Program-made: the position numbers and the translations under genes
Assembly (NCBI GenBank): GCA_021793235.1
Contig: JAJYTD010000002.1
Coordinates: 1-64,000 of the forward strand
Reading direction: 5' to 3'
DNA length: 64,000 nucleotides
DNA from: Actinomycetes bacterium
Lineage (GTDB): Bacteria; Actinomycetota; Actinomycetes; Streptosporangiales; Streptosporangiaceae
Notes under the pieces: generated by a model
Told to the model about the DNA's origin: nothing
The model's database searches: none
What the model saw: only the letters and a program-made list of their open reading frames with translations
In this document: one piece after another, positions 53,809 to 62,855 of the stretch
Layout of the letters: every line of letters starts with the position of its first letter
Position numbering within the stretch: position 1 is the stretch's first letter

Positions 53809-54183
53809 ATGCCAGGGCAAGACGAACCAGGGCTCGGCTCCGATGCGGCCGATCCCCTGGTCCGGCCCTATGTCATAACCCAGGGGCGACAGAACTCCGG
53901 CACCGTCCGGCTCGACATGATCAGCGTGGTCATCGCGGCCCGTGCCGAGGTCGATGAAATGGCCTTGGAACCGGAGCAGATCCGGATCCTGGAACTGTGC
54001 CGCCGACCGCAGTCAGTGGCGGAGGTCTCAGCGCACCTGGACATTCCTGTCGCGGTCGCCAAGGTCCTGCTCGGCGACCTCATCGGCCGGGGCTATGTCC
54101 TGGCCCGCGCCCCCTATACGACACAGAGCCCGGTCAGCCGGGACGTACTCCAGGCGGTACTCGATGGCATCCAACGACTCTGA
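53809..54183 (+). CDS. cvnC: Conservon DUF742 protein CvnC
   Basis: A 124-residue protein from ATG 53809; GTG 53803 is also in frame. It matches DUF742: VRPYVITQGRQNSGTVRLD, then a winged-helix-like part (EQIRILELCRRPQSVAEVSA, LLGDLIGRGYVLAR). It overlaps cvnD by 20 bases, indicating translational coupling. Function within conservons is a partner of the GTPase module, not established in detail. Confidence 0.9.
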   Translation: MPGQDEPGLGSDAADPLVRPYVITQGRQNSGTVRLDMISVVIAARAEVDEMALEPEQIRILELCRRPQSVAEVSAHLDIPVAVAKVLLGDLIGRGYVLARAPYTTQSPVSRDVLQAVLDGIQRL

Positions 54184-54748
54184 GCCCGGGGAGCACATCC
54201 CCGCCGCGATCAAGATCCTCATCGCGGGCGGTTTCGGGGCCGGCAAGACGACGCTCGTCGGCGCGGTCAGTGAGATCACTCCGCTCAGCACCGAGGAGGT
54301 GATGACCGAGGCCAGCCTGGGCGTCGACGACCTCTCGGGGGTGGAGCAGAAGACCACGACGACGGTCGCCCTGGACTTCGGCCGCATCACCATCAACGAT
54401 GATCTCGTGCTGTACCTGTTCGGCACTCCGGGACAGGACCGGTTCTGGTTCATGTGGGAGGAGTTGTCCCTCGGGGCGCTGGGCGCGGTGGTCATCGCCG
54501 ACACCCGGCGGCTGGAGGCCTGTTTTCCTTCGGTGGACTTCTTCGAGCGGCGTGGGATCCCCTTCGTCGTCGCCGTGAACTGCTTCGACGGAGCCCACCG
54601 GTATGCCGAGCACGAGGTCCGTGAGGCGCTCAACCTCACCGGGCAGATCCCGATCCTGCTCTCCGACGCGCGCAGCAGGGATTCCGCCAAGCAGGTCCTG
54701 ATCACCCTCGTCCGGCACGTCGCCGACACGATGGCGGCGCCTGTCTAG
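54164..54748 (+). CDS. cvnD: Conservon small GTPase CvnD
   Basis: A 194-residue Ras-like/MglA-type GTPase. The P-loop AGGFGAGKTTLV is at about 21-32. G3 is YLFGTPGQDRFWF, and the G4 position reads VAVNCFD instead of NKxD, as in this family. ATG 54164 lies inside cvnC. Full complement A-B-C-D is present and in the standard order. No cytochrome P450 gene follows, unlike some streptomycete conservons. A 20-bp inverted repeat ends the operon. Confidence 0.92.
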   Translation: MASNDSEPGEHIPAAIKILIAGGFGAGKTTLVGAVSEITPLSTEEVMTEASLGVDDLSGVEQKTTTTVALDFGRITINDDLVLYLFGTPGQDRFWFMWEELSLGALGAVVIADTRRLEACFPSVDFFERRGIPFVVAVNCFDGAHRYAEHEVREALNLTGQIPILLSDARSRDSAKQVLITLVRHVADTMAAPV

Positions 54749-54838
54749 AGAAGCCGGCCACCGCCTCCTCTTGCCCCCATCCCTTCCCACGCCGGCGCTT
54801 CTCTGTCGGCGGGGCGGTTGTGGTGGATGATCACCAAT

Positions 54839-54895
54839 CGATCGTGACGTTGTGCACCTCTCACGCGCGCTTTTGGGTGCACAACGTCACGATCG
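54839..54895. terminator. 20-bp perfect inverted repeat between cvnD and dprE2
   Basis: Arms CGATCGTGACGTTGTGCACC (54839-54858) and its exact complement (54876-54895) enclose a 17-base loop containing TTTT. The site lies between convergent genes, so a bidirectional terminator is likely. The arms are unusually long and perfect for that role. Confidence 0.7.
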
Positions 54896-54903
54896 GCGGC
54901 AGC

Positions 54904-55674
54904 CTACCGGGGCATTCGGCGCCACACCGCTCGGGGGAGCAGGCGCAGGCCGGCGAAGACGAATCGCAGCTTGCGCGGTACCCACACGATCTCGGAACCG
55001 GTGCGCAGGCCGGCGGCGACCGCGTCAGCGACCTGTTCCGCGGTCGCCGGAAAGGGCGCGGCGGAGACGTGCGCCGACATCTGGGTGGGTACGTAGCCGG
55101 GGCGGACGATCATCACCCGGGCGCCGGTCTCGTGCAGCGCGTCTCCGAGCCCTTGGGCGAACCCGTCCAGCCCGGCCTTCGCCGCCCCGTACACGAAGTT
55201 GGCGCGGCGCACCCGGACTCCGGCCACCGATGACAGGACCACGAGAATTCCATGGCCCTGCTCTTTCAGTCGGGCGGCGACGGCCAGCCCTGCAGAGACG
55301 TGCCCGGTGAAGGTGGCCGTGGCCGCGTCGGCGGCGGCCACCGGGTCGGCTTCGAAGACGGTCTGCTCTCCGAGGACTCCGAACGCGTCGATGACGATGT
55401 CCAGGTCGCCGACCAGCTTCGCCGCCGCGTCGATGACGTCGGCGTGCGTGCCGGGTCGGGCGGCGTCGAAGTCGAGCGGACGGACCTCGGCCGCACCCGC
55501 AGCGCGCAGCCGCTCGGCGGAAGCGGTGATCCGGTCCGGTTCCTCGGCTCCGCGCGCCGCCAGCACGACCTTCCGGGCCCCGTCGCGGACCAGCCGCTCG
55601 ACGATGGCCAGCCCGATCTCACTCCGTCCGCCGAGAAGGAGCACCGAGTCCACCGCGCCCACCGCGTTTCGCAT
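54904..55674 (-). CDS. dprE2: DprE2-like decaprenylphospho-2-keto-ribose reductase
   Basis: A 256-residue short-chain dehydrogenase, ATG 55674 with AGGAGA six bases upstream. The NAD(P) motif is LLGGRSEIGLAIVERL, and the catalytic Ser-Tyr-Lys are in LSSVAGVRVRRANFVYGAAKAG. It would reduce the 2-keto intermediate to decaprenyl-phospho-arabinose (DPA), following DprE1. It is 90 bp from dprE1 on the same strand, followed upstream by the ubiA-type transferase. Full length. Confidence 0.88.
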   Translation of the reverse strand: MRNAVGAVDSVLLLGGRSEIGLAIVERLVRDGARKVVLAARGAEEPDRITASAERLRAAGAAEVRPLDFDAARPGTHADVIDAAAKLVGDLDIVIDAFGVLGEQTVFEADPVAAADAATATFTGHVSAGLAVAARLKEQGHGILVVLSSVAGVRVRRANFVYGAAKAGLDGFAQGLGDALHETGARVMIVRPGYVPTQMSAHVSAAPFPATAEQVADAVAAGLRTGSEIVWVPRKLRFVFAGLRLLPRAVWRRMPR

Positions 55675-55764
55675 TCGACTCTCCTGGTTCAGGTGTCAAG
55701 GTGTACTTCTGCTGCGCGCCTGCCGGATACCCGGTGCTGGGAGAAGCACGGTTTCCGGCACACG

Positions 55765-57138
55765 TCAAAGCTCCAGCCTGCGCGCGAGATCGGAGACGAG
55801 GACGCCTTCGGGGTCGACGCTTTGGCGTACCCGGCGCCACTCGCCGAGCCGGGGGTACATGGCGTGCACCACCGCGGGCTCGGCCCTGCTGTCCTTGGCC
55901 AGGTAGAGACGCCCGCCCGCAGCGAGCACCTGTTCATCGAAGGAGCGCAGCAGCCGTGCCAGTCCGGGCAGATCGGCCGGGAGGTCGAGGGCGAGCGTCC
56001 ACCCCGGGCAGGGGAACGACAGCGGCGCGGGGGTTCCTTCCCCGAAGCGTTTGAGTACCGCGAGGAACGAGGGGGCGCCGGCCGACGCCAGGCGCGCCAC
56101 GATCCGGCGCAGCGTCGGCTCCTCTCCGAACGGCACCACGAACTGGTACTGCACCAGCCCGTGCGGGCCATACATCCGGTTCCAGTCGCGAACGGCGTCG
56201 AGGGGGTGGAAGAACGAGCTCAATTCGTGGATCTGGCCGCGTGCGCGCTTGGGGGCGCGTGCGTAGTAGGCGGTGTTGAATGCCCGGACGCTCCAGGTGT
56301 TCAGCAGCCGTGGCGGTACCCGGAGCGGAGCGCCGGCCACTGTTCTGGGCGTGTAGCGCAAAGGAGCGCGCCGTCGACGGGGCGGGAGATCAGTCACCTG
56401 GGCGTGGTGTGCCCGGGTGAGCACGCCGCGTCCCATGGCTCTTCCGCGGGCCAGCAGGTCGATCCAGCAGACGGTGTAGTGGTAGTGGTCGTCGGTCTCG
56501 CTCATGACTGCGAGGGTCGAGTCGAGATCGGGGGTGCGATCTGTGTCCACCCGGACGCCGGCCGTCTCGACGGGGATGATCCCGAATGTCGCCTCTGTGA
56601 TGACTCCGGTCATCCCCATGCCGCCGACCGTCGCCCAGAACAGGTCCGGGTCGCGGTCCGGGCCGATCCGGCGCTCTGCTCCATCGGGCGTGACCAGTGT
56701 CAGCGACCGCACGTGCGCACCGAAGGAAGAGTCGACATGGTGGTTTTTTCCGTGGATGTCGGCACTGATCGCACCGCCGACGGTGACGTGCCGGGTGCCC
56801 GGCGTCACCGGAACGAAGTAGCCGTGCTCCACGAGGTGTTCCATGAGGTCGGCCAGGCTCGTCCCGGAGGAGGCGGTGACCGTCGACGATTCCGGATCGA
56901 TCCGATAGCCCGGAGCCAGGTCCGCGCAGTCGACCACCAGTCCTCCGGCGCACTGGGCGGCGTCTCCGTAGGAGCGGCCCAGACCTCGGGCGATCGCCCC
57001 CCGCCGCCGCGTTCCTTCGCGGCGGCCGGCCTCGCGCAGTAGGAGCGCGACCTCCTCGGTCGTGCGCGGGCGCGCGACCGTCGCGGCCGTGGGCGCGGTA
57101 CGCCCCCAGCCGGTGAGCAGCCGTCGTTGTCGGCGCAC
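55765..57138 (-). CDS. dprE1: DprE1-like FAD-dependent decaprenylphospho-ribose oxidase
   Basis: A 457-residue oxidase from GTG 57138. The FAD domain includes GLGRSYGDAAQ and AISADIHGKNHHVDSS with the His of the family. Lys415 in YLAKDSR corresponds to the mycobacterial active-site Lys. In FPCPGWTLALD the residue aligned with Cys387 of the mycobacterial enzyme, the covalent target of benzothiazinones, is Ala383. It oxidises decaprenyl-phospho-ribose, and DprE2 completes epimerisation to DPA. It is followed by dprE2 and preceded by ubiA on the same strand. Full length and otherwise typical. Confidence 0.9.
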   Translation of the reverse strand: MRRQRRLLTGWGRTAPTAATVARPRTTEEVALLLREAGRREGTRRRGAIARGLGRSYGDAAQCAGGLVVDCADLAPGYRIDPESSTVTASSGTSLADLMEHLVEHGYFVPVTPGTRHVTVGGAISADIHGKNHHVDSSFGAHVRSLTLVTPDGAERRIGPDRDPDLFWATVGGMGMTGVITEATFGIIPVETAGVRVDTDRTPDLDSTLAVMSETDDHYHYTVCWIDLLARGRAMGRGVLTRAHHAQVTDLPPRRRRAPLRYTPRTVAGAPLRVPPRLLNTWSVRAFNTAYYARAPKRARGQIHELSSFFHPLDAVRDWNRMYGPHGLVQYQFVVPFGEEPTLRRIVARLASAGAPSFLAVLKRFGEGTPAPLSFPCPGWTLALDLPADLPGLARLLRSFDEQVLAAGGRLYLAKDSRAEPAVVHAMYPRLGEWRRVRQSVDPEGVLVSDLARRLEL

Positions 57139-57223
57139 GTGCCCCCCTTTCCCTGGTCGGCGGTGCTGAGCGGCGCGTCGGCCTACCGCCTCGGCGTCTG
57201 GCGCACGTCGTCTCGGCGGCTTC

Positions 57224-58165
57224 TCAACCTGCGTAGATTCCGAGTCCGATCAAGGCGATCAACGCGGCAAGGCACAGTTGCAGCGGCCGGTCGCGCAGTG
57301 CGATCTCCTCGGGCTCCTCGCCGACACCGCGGTCCACCAGCAGGTGGTAGCGGAGGACGACGATGATGAAAGGAACGATACTGGCGGCCTGGAACACCGA
57401 GGACTCTCCGGCGGGGCGGCTTTCCAATGCCCACAGGCAGTAGGTGACGATCATCGCCGCGGAGGCCATGGTCCGCACCTGGGTGAGGTAACTGAGCGTG
57501 TACCCGGCCAGTGTTGCGCGGGCGCCTCCGTTTCCGGGGCTGCGAAGCTCGGCCTCGCGCTTGCCGGTGACGACCAGCAGTGCCCCCAGGGAGACCACGA
57601 TCAAGAACCAACTGGTGATGGGGACACCGATGGCGATGCCGCCGGCGAGTGCCCTCAGCACGTGGCAGCCTGCCACGGCCACGATGTCCCCGATGATCAC
57701 GTTTTTCAGCCACAGCGTGTAGGAGCCGGTGAGCAGCAGGTACCCCGAGAGGACGGCCAGCAGGGGCCAGTTGCCGGTGGGGACCACGGCGAGCGGTGCG
57801 GCCAGGACGAACGCGGTGCCCGTGGCGGCGGCCAGGCCTACTGGAACCGTTCCCGCGGCGATCGGGCGGTGCCGTTTGCGGTCGTGGAGCCGGTCGCGGT
57901 CGACATCGCGGACGTCGTTGAGCAGGTAGGTGCCGCTGGCGGCGACGCAGAAGAGCGCGAACAGCGCGACAGAGCGGCCGAGGACCCCCGGATCGAGGAG
58001 CAGCCCGGCGGTGCCGGGGGCAGCGAAGACCAGGAGGTTCTTCAGCCACTGCTTGGGGCGGCAGGCCCGCAGTAGCCCCGCTGCACGCGTCCCGCGACGT
58101 TGCGGCGCCTCCGGCTCTTCCGGAGGCGCCGCAACGGTCGAAGCGAGCGGAACGGGGTCACCCAT
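57224..58165 (-). CDS. ubiA: UbiA-type decaprenyl-phosphate phosphoribosyltransferase
   Basis: A 313-residue membrane prenyltransferase with about eight segments. Both Asp-rich motifs are present: NDVRDVDRDRLHDRKRHRPI, typical of the UbiA superfamily and shared with the mycobacterial DPPR synthase, and the second near VDRGVGEEPEEI. RPKQWLKNLLVFAAP opens the domain. It would join phosphoribose diphosphate to decaprenyl phosphate, the first step towards DPA. It lies directly upstream of dprE1 and dprE2, so the DPA module is complete. Confidence 0.88.
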   Translation of the reverse strand: MGDPVPLASTVAAPPEEPEAPQRRGTRAAGLLRACRPKQWLKNLLVFAAPGTAGLLLDPGVLGRSVALFALFCVAASGTYLLNDVRDVDRDRLHDRKRHRPIAAGTVPVGLAAATGTAFVLAAPLAVVPTGNWPLLAVLSGYLLLTGSYTLWLKNVIIGDIVAVAGCHVLRALAGGIAIGVPITSWFLIVVSLGALLVVTGKREAELRSPGNGGARATLAGYTLSYLTQVRTMASAAMIVTYCLWALESRPAGESSVFQAASIVPFIIVVLRYHLLVDRGVGEEPEEIALRDRPLQLCLAALIALIGLGIYAG

Positions 58166-58182
58166 GCAGGATTATCCGTTCC

Positions 58183-59109
58183 TCAGTACTGTTCGCGCGT
58201 TGACGAGCGGGTGCTGACCATCAGGAGCGCCCCGAGGACGAGGAGCCCGCCCCCGATGACGACCAGCACGATCGGCAGCGTGGTGCGCAGCAGCGGCAGC
58301 GTCGTCATGCCCTGCTCGGCACCCTCGATACTTTTCTGGATCGTCTCATCGTCGAACCGCAGGTCGCCGTCGAACAGCACCAGTTTCTCCTCACCATCGA
58401 CGTAGGCGCCGCGGTACTGCTCCTCTTTCAGGTCGATGGGGGAGCCGGTGGTCGGTTCGATCCAGTAGGTGCGGGTGAGGCTGAACATCTCGTCGGCAGT
58501 GACGTCGCCCTTGCCCTCCATGTCCAGCAGCGACTTCGGAAGGGTCCGCTCACCGGTCTTGGTCAGCTCGATCTCCTGAACGAACTTGTAGGCCTCGACG
58601 CCCTGGACCGTTTCCGTCCCCTCGTAGGTGATGGGGTAGGCCTCCTTGGTGGTGGTGTCGAAGAACTCGTAGTCCCGCTGTTCGGTCATGAACGGGAACT
58701 TGAACACCTGTCCGCTGTGCTTTTTCGACTCGTCGTTGACGGAGGCGTCGCAGCAGTCCACCGCCTCTCCGGTGACCCTGTCGTGGCCGGCGCGGCGGGT
58801 GGTCGACAGGATCGCGAAATCGCGTTCGACGTCCTGGACCCAGGTGAACTGGTCCCAGACCACCGTGTCATCGTCGCTGGCGGCCACATCCGCGCGGAGT
58901 GTCGAATACGCTTCGACCGTCGCGCCCTCGATCAGTTCTCTTTCTTCGGCGCTGAAGTAGGTGACGTTCTCCCCACGGTTCACCTTCTGCGCGTAATAGT
59001 CCATGGGGGTTTTCATCAGGGCGCTGGCCATCCAGAATCGCAGCATGGGCGCCAGCACCAGACTGAAGACCCCCAGCGCGATGCAGACAACTGCAATGGT
59101 ACGGCGCAT
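58183..59109 (-). CDS. DUF3068-family membrane protein
   Basis: A 308-residue protein, ATG 59109 with GGAGG five bases upstream. An N-terminal membrane segment (VVCIALGVFSLVLAPMLRFW), a large outside domain of about 220 residues with a vicinal Cys pair (AVDCCDAS), and a C-terminal segment (TLPIVLVVIGGGLLVLGALL) match the DUF3068 (PorA-like) layout of actinobacteria. Function unknown, but members often sit with cell-envelope genes, here just before the DPA set. Probably the first gene of that operon. Confidence 0.82.
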   Translation of the reverse strand: MRRTIAVVCIALGVFSLVLAPMLRFWMASALMKTPMDYYAQKVNRGENVTYFSAEERELIEGATVEAYSTLRADVAASDDDTVVWDQFTWVQDVERDFAILSTTRRAGHDRVTGEAVDCCDASVNDESKKHSGQVFKFPFMTEQRDYEFFDTTTKEAYPITYEGTETVQGVEAYKFVQEIELTKTGERTLPKSLLDMEGKGDVTADEMFSLTRTYWIEPTTGSPIDLKEEQYRGAYVDGEEKLVLFDGDLRFDDETIQKSIEGAEQGMTTLPLLRTTLPIVLVVIGGGLLVLGALLMVSTRSSTREQY

Positions 59110-59353
59110 TAGCCCTCCAGGGCGGAACGATCTGGATCTGGAACTTGCTTCATTTTGAGGTAGAGTACTGCCCAGTAGCGGGCGGCGCCACCAGGCGTGT
59201 CTGAATTTTTATAACGGGTTCTAGTCTGACACAGATCCGATATGTTGCGCCTGATCAGGCGCCCCGTTTCCGCCCGGGGCCTCCTGTCGGTCGGCGTAAC
59301 TCTTAGCACCCGCCCCCTCTTCGACCTGAGGGATGTTCCGCCGAAGGGGACCT

Positions 59354-60658
59354 GTGACCGCACCACTTGCCGACCAGCACGCACAACGCGATCCCCGGTT
59401 CCTGCCGCAGGTCCGCGGGCATCTGGAAGCACTCGACGGCATCCGCGCCATCGCAGCGCTGATGGTGCTGGTGTTCCACGTGGCGGTCGAGACCGGGATC
59501 GCGTTGGCTCCCGGCGCCCTCGGCGCCGTGCTGTCCAGGGGCGAACTCGGGGTTCCCCTGTTCTTCGCCCTGTCCGGCCTGCTGCTGTACCGGCCCTGGG
59601 CGCGGGCGGCCCTGGACGGCACTGCGGGTCCCGAGGCACTGCCCTACCTGTGGCGGCGCGGACTGCGCGTACTCCCGGCCTACTGGATCGTGGCGGTAGT
59701 GGCACTGCTGCTGTGGTCGCGAGAACACCTGGGTTCGGTGCGCGCGTGGGTCGAAGTGCTCACCCTGACGTTCACCTACAACCACGACCCGTGGTGGGTC
59801 GGAACCGGCCCCTACGGGCTGGGCCAGATGTGGAGTCTGTGCGTCGAGGCCGCCTTCTACGTACTCCTCCCCCTGTTCGCCCTCGTGCTCGCGCGTCTCG
59901 CCGCCCGCGGCGGCAACGACGTGAACGCGCGTGCCCGGCGGCTGCTCTTCGGTCTGGGCGTGCTGGCCGCTCTGGGCGCGCTGGCGCTCATCCCGCAGTT
60001 CTATCCGGAGCCGCGCACCTACATGCACACCTGGCTGCCCCGCACCCTGGGCATGTTCGCCGTCGGGATGGCACTGGCCGTGGTGTCGGAATGGGCGTGG
60101 CGCGAGCCTGGAGCCGACGGCCCCGTACGGCGCTTCTGCCGCACTCTGCCCCGCGCCGCGACGCTATGCTGGTCGCTCGCCGCGGTCATCTACCTGTTGG
60201 CGTCCACCCCCGCCGCGGGGCCCCGGTTCGTCGGCGTGGACGGCTTGTGGATCTCCCTGTTCAACTCGCTGACCTCAATGGGGTTCGCCTTCTTCGTTGT
60301 CGCCCCGGTCGCCCTGATGCCGCGCCGGTCCGCGGGGAAACCACCGCACCGCTGGCGGAACGGGGCGTGGCTGGGGACTCTTCTGGGCCACCGGGTGAGC
60401 CGGTTCTTGGGCCGGATCTCCTATGGGATCTTCCTCTGGCAATTCGTCGTCCTCTACCTGTGGCGCGACTTCACCGAGCAGGAGATCTTCACCGGCTCGT
60501 TCTGGCTCGACTTCGTCCCCGTCACGGCCGGGACCATCCTGCTGGCCGCCGCCACCCACCGATGGGTGGAGGAGCCGAGCCGCCGCTGGTACAACGCGGT
60601 CAGACCGCGGCAGGAAAGACGGGAGCGGCGGCGCGCCCAGCGGGCGGTCCGCGGCTGA
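59354..60658 (+). CDS. OafA-like membrane acyltransferase
   Basis: A 434-residue acyltransferase-3 protein from GTG 59354, four bases after GAAGGGGA. DGIRAIAALMVLVFHVAV carries the catalytic His, and FFALSGLLLYRPW follows. About ten segments, then a basic tail (RQERRERRRAQRA). It would acylate an exported envelope glycan. It is divergent from the DUF3068/dpr operon across 244 bp and convergent with the GT-C-like gene, consistent with an envelope-polysaccharide locus. The glycan is not identified. Confidence 0.82.
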   Translation: MTAPLADQHAQRDPRFLPQVRGHLEALDGIRAIAALMVLVFHVAVETGIALAPGALGAVLSRGELGVPLFFALSGLLLYRPWARAALDGTAGPEALPYLWRRGLRVLPAYWIVAVVALLLWSREHLGSVRAWVEVLTLTFTYNHDPWWVGTGPYGLGQMWSLCVEAAFYVLLPLFALVLARLAARGGNDVNARARRLLFGLGVLAALGALALIPQFYPEPRTYMHTWLPRTLGMFAVGMALAVVSEWAWREPGADGPVRRFCRTLPRAATLCWSLAAVIYLLASTPAAGPRFVGVDGLWISLFNSLTSMGFAFFVVAPVALMPRRSAGKPPHRWRNGAWLGTLLGHRVSRFLGRISYGIFLWQFVVLYLWRDFTEQEIFTGSFWLDFVPVTAGTILLAAATHRWVEEPSRRWYNAVRPRQERRERRRAQRAVRG

Positions 60659-60673
60659 GCCGGGCCGAAGCAG

Positions 60674-62680
60674 TCAGTCCTCCGCGTCCCCGTCCGCGGA
60701 AGCCCCGCCACCGTCCTCATCGGACTTGCCGTCCCCGTCTTCCTGATCGGCCCAGGGGTCGCCCTGTGTCACCGGCTCCAGTTCGCCGAAGGTCACCCAC
60801 TGCATGCACAGCTCCTCCTCATTGGTGTGCAGCAGCAGCTGGTCCCCCGCGCCTGCGAGCGGGACATACCAGGCCCCTCCGTCGGGGGCGGCCGGCAGTT
60901 CGGTGGTCACCCACGTGTCCCCCACCACGGCGCTCACCTCGGTCGCGGTCTCGGAGGTGTAGACGATGCCCAGCACGAGCGTGGCGCCGCCCAGGGATTC
61001 CACCTCCCACATCGCCTGGCCGCCGAAGGTGAGAATGCACTCCTCGTCCTCGGGCGGGCCGAAGAAGGCGCTGCCCTCCGCGGGTTCGGCTCCGACGAGA
61101 TGACCCGCGTCGTTGAACACCATCGCGGAGTTCGCCGGCTCCGGGTTCCTGATGCGCTCTGCCACACCTTCGTCCGCGAGCGGACTGAGCACGAGCGAAC
61201 TGAGGCGGCGCGGGCCGTTCCACGGCAGCACGATGTCCTCGGGCACCGGGCGCGGGTAGATGCCCGCCTCCGCCGGAATCACTTCCATCGAGCCGCGGAC
61301 GGTATCGAGGTACCAGCGCACGCGGTCGCCGCTGAGAGTGTCGGCGAAGGTGTAGGTGGAGTAGCCGGCGGCCAACACGAAGACCGCGGTCGCGGCGGCG
61401 GTGACATCGCGCACCCGCTTCACCGGCAGCCTCCGCCGATAGACGCCGGTCTCCTCATCGCGCGCGGGCAGGAACGCCAGTGCCAGGCAGAGCGCGAAGA
61501 CCAGCGCGGCGTCGGCGACGTAGCGCGGGTCATAGCCCACCAAGCCCTCGTATCGGCCGCGGGCGATGAGAGTGGGCAGAACATCCACGACGATCAGGTA
61601 GCCGGCGAGGATCGCCCAGGCCCGCCACGCCCTGCGCCGCGTCAGCAGGCTTACCAGGACGAGCACGCCCAACACCGACCATGCGGCGATCACCATGGCC
61701 GTGGCCGGGTTCAGCAGTCCGCCCGCGGGCGTCACCGGGGCCCATTCGAGGGGGCCGCCGACCGCCCCGGCGGGGAAGGCCTCGCCGAGCAGCCGGAGGG
61801 CCATGGTCAGCGCGTTCTTCCCATCGGGCATTCCCGCGCCCTCGCCCTCGGCGGTGTCCTGCTTGGAGAGGTAGACCAGGCCGTGCCCGATGGACAGCAG
61901 CGCCATCCCGATCCAGAACGGCAGGTCCCGGTCCAGCGCCGTCCGGATAACGCGCGGGAATCGGCCCGGGGTCAAAAACGCGGCGGAGAACACGAACAGC
62001 AACGGGGGCAGGAACATCGCCTTGACGGAGAAGGCCATGCCGAGCACGACCGCGCCCGCCGCCAGCCACCCGTACCGGCCCTCGCCGGTGCGCAGGTAGC
62101 GCACCGTCCACAGGAGCGCCAGCGCGATGGCCAACTGGAACGGGACCGCGTTGAGGGCGGCCGACCACCAGGCGAGGACCGGCATGGTCAACGGGGCGAA
62201 GGCATAGACGGCAAGGGGGGCGATGATGGCCCAGCGGCGCCCGAAAAGCTCCCACAGCAGGCAGAACACCGCCACGGCGGCGCCGGCCTGGAACGCCAGC
62301 ATGACACCGGCGGTCAGCCCCCAGTTGTACGGCGCAATGGCGGTCTGGATATAGGTCAGCAGCATCGCGCCGGGCATGAAGTGGCCCTTGTGCAGGTCGG
62401 TCAGGTATTCCACGCTGAGAGTGGAGGCAGCGGCGTTGCCGACGAAGAGGAAGTCGTCCTCGATGAAGTACGCGGAGCGCAGTACGTGGATCTTGAGGGC
62501 GAGCGATGCGATGACCAGTGCCGAGCCGAGCAGGAGCACCGGGTCGCGCATCCCCCGGTTCAGCACGTGGGAGAGTGCGCCTGTTCGGAGGCGCCCATCC
62601 CGGCCGGGAGCAGACTCGGAGGTTTCGCCATGCTCCTTTGGCTGTCCGACCGCCGATGTCGAGTCGTTGGAATCGGGCAT
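60674..62680 (-). CDS. GT-C-like polytopic membrane protein, putative glycosyltransferase
   Basis: A 668-residue protein, ATG 62680 preferred; GTG 62689 is an alternative. After a polar N-tail of about 40 residues and the first membrane segment comes YFIEDDFLFVGNAAAS, an acidic motif in the first outside loop as in GT-C lipid-linked sugar transferases. About eleven further segments follow, then a large C-terminal outside domain of about 200 residues with an acidic, Asp/Gly-rich end. No exact family assignment is possible from memory, so glycosyl transfer is inference. Position next to the DPA module fits envelope glycan assembly. Confidence 0.72.
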   Translation of the reverse strand: MPDSNDSTSAVGQPKEHGETSESAPGRDGRLRTGALSHVLNRGMRDPVLLLGSALVIASLALKIHVLRSAYFIEDDFLFVGNAAASTLSVEYLTDLHKGHFMPGAMLLTYIQTAIAPYNWGLTAGVMLAFQAGAAVAVFCLLWELFGRRWAIIAPLAVYAFAPLTMPVLAWWSAALNAVPFQLAIALALLWTVRYLRTGEGRYGWLAAGAVVLGMAFSVKAMFLPPLLFVFSAAFLTPGRFPRVIRTALDRDLPFWIGMALLSIGHGLVYLSKQDTAEGEGAGMPDGKNALTMALRLLGEAFPAGAVGGPLEWAPVTPAGGLLNPATAMVIAAWSVLGVLVLVSLLTRRRAWRAWAILAGYLIVVDVLPTLIARGRYEGLVGYDPRYVADAALVFALCLALAFLPARDEETGVYRRRLPVKRVRDVTAAATAVFVLAAGYSTYTFADTLSGDRVRWYLDTVRGSMEVIPAEAGIYPRPVPEDIVLPWNGPRRLSSLVLSPLADEGVAERIRNPEPANSAMVFNDAGHLVGAEPAEGSAFFGPPEDEECILTFGGQAMWEVESLGGATLVLGIVYTSETATEVSAVVGDTWVTTELPAAPDGGAWYVPLAGAGDQLLLHTNEEELCMQWVTFGELEPVTQGDPWADQEDGDGKSDEDGGGASADGDAED

Positions 62681-62758
62681 GCCGCTCACTTTCCCACCCC
62701 GGCTCCGGGCCGGTTGACGCCACCGCATAGAAAGGTGCCAGAATATAACATGTTCTAC

Positions 62759-62788
62759 ATGGACCTGCGGTTGTCACCGCAGGTCCAT
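62759..62788. promoter_or_regulatory. 12-bp perfect inverted repeat in a divergent promoter region
   Basis: ATGGACCTGCGG (62759-62770) and CCGCAGGTCCAT (62777-62788) with a 6-base loop lie between the GT-C-like gene and the methyltransferase, both of which point away. A terminator is not expected here, so an operator or an mRNA leader hairpin is more likely. An AACATGTT palindrome at 62747-62754 is beside it. Confidence 0.55.
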
Positions 62789-62855
62789 ACCATTGGCTGA
62801 TTCAAGACAAGAACTCGGTCCCCCGGGTTCTCCGGTACCGCCAGGGAGTGGGAAC

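Noticed and set aside
60827-62800. A 657-codon plus-strand frame opposite the GT-C-like gene
   Set aside because: It is antisense to a clear membrane protein and is rich in Arg/Gly/Gln/His with no hydrophobic pattern or motif.
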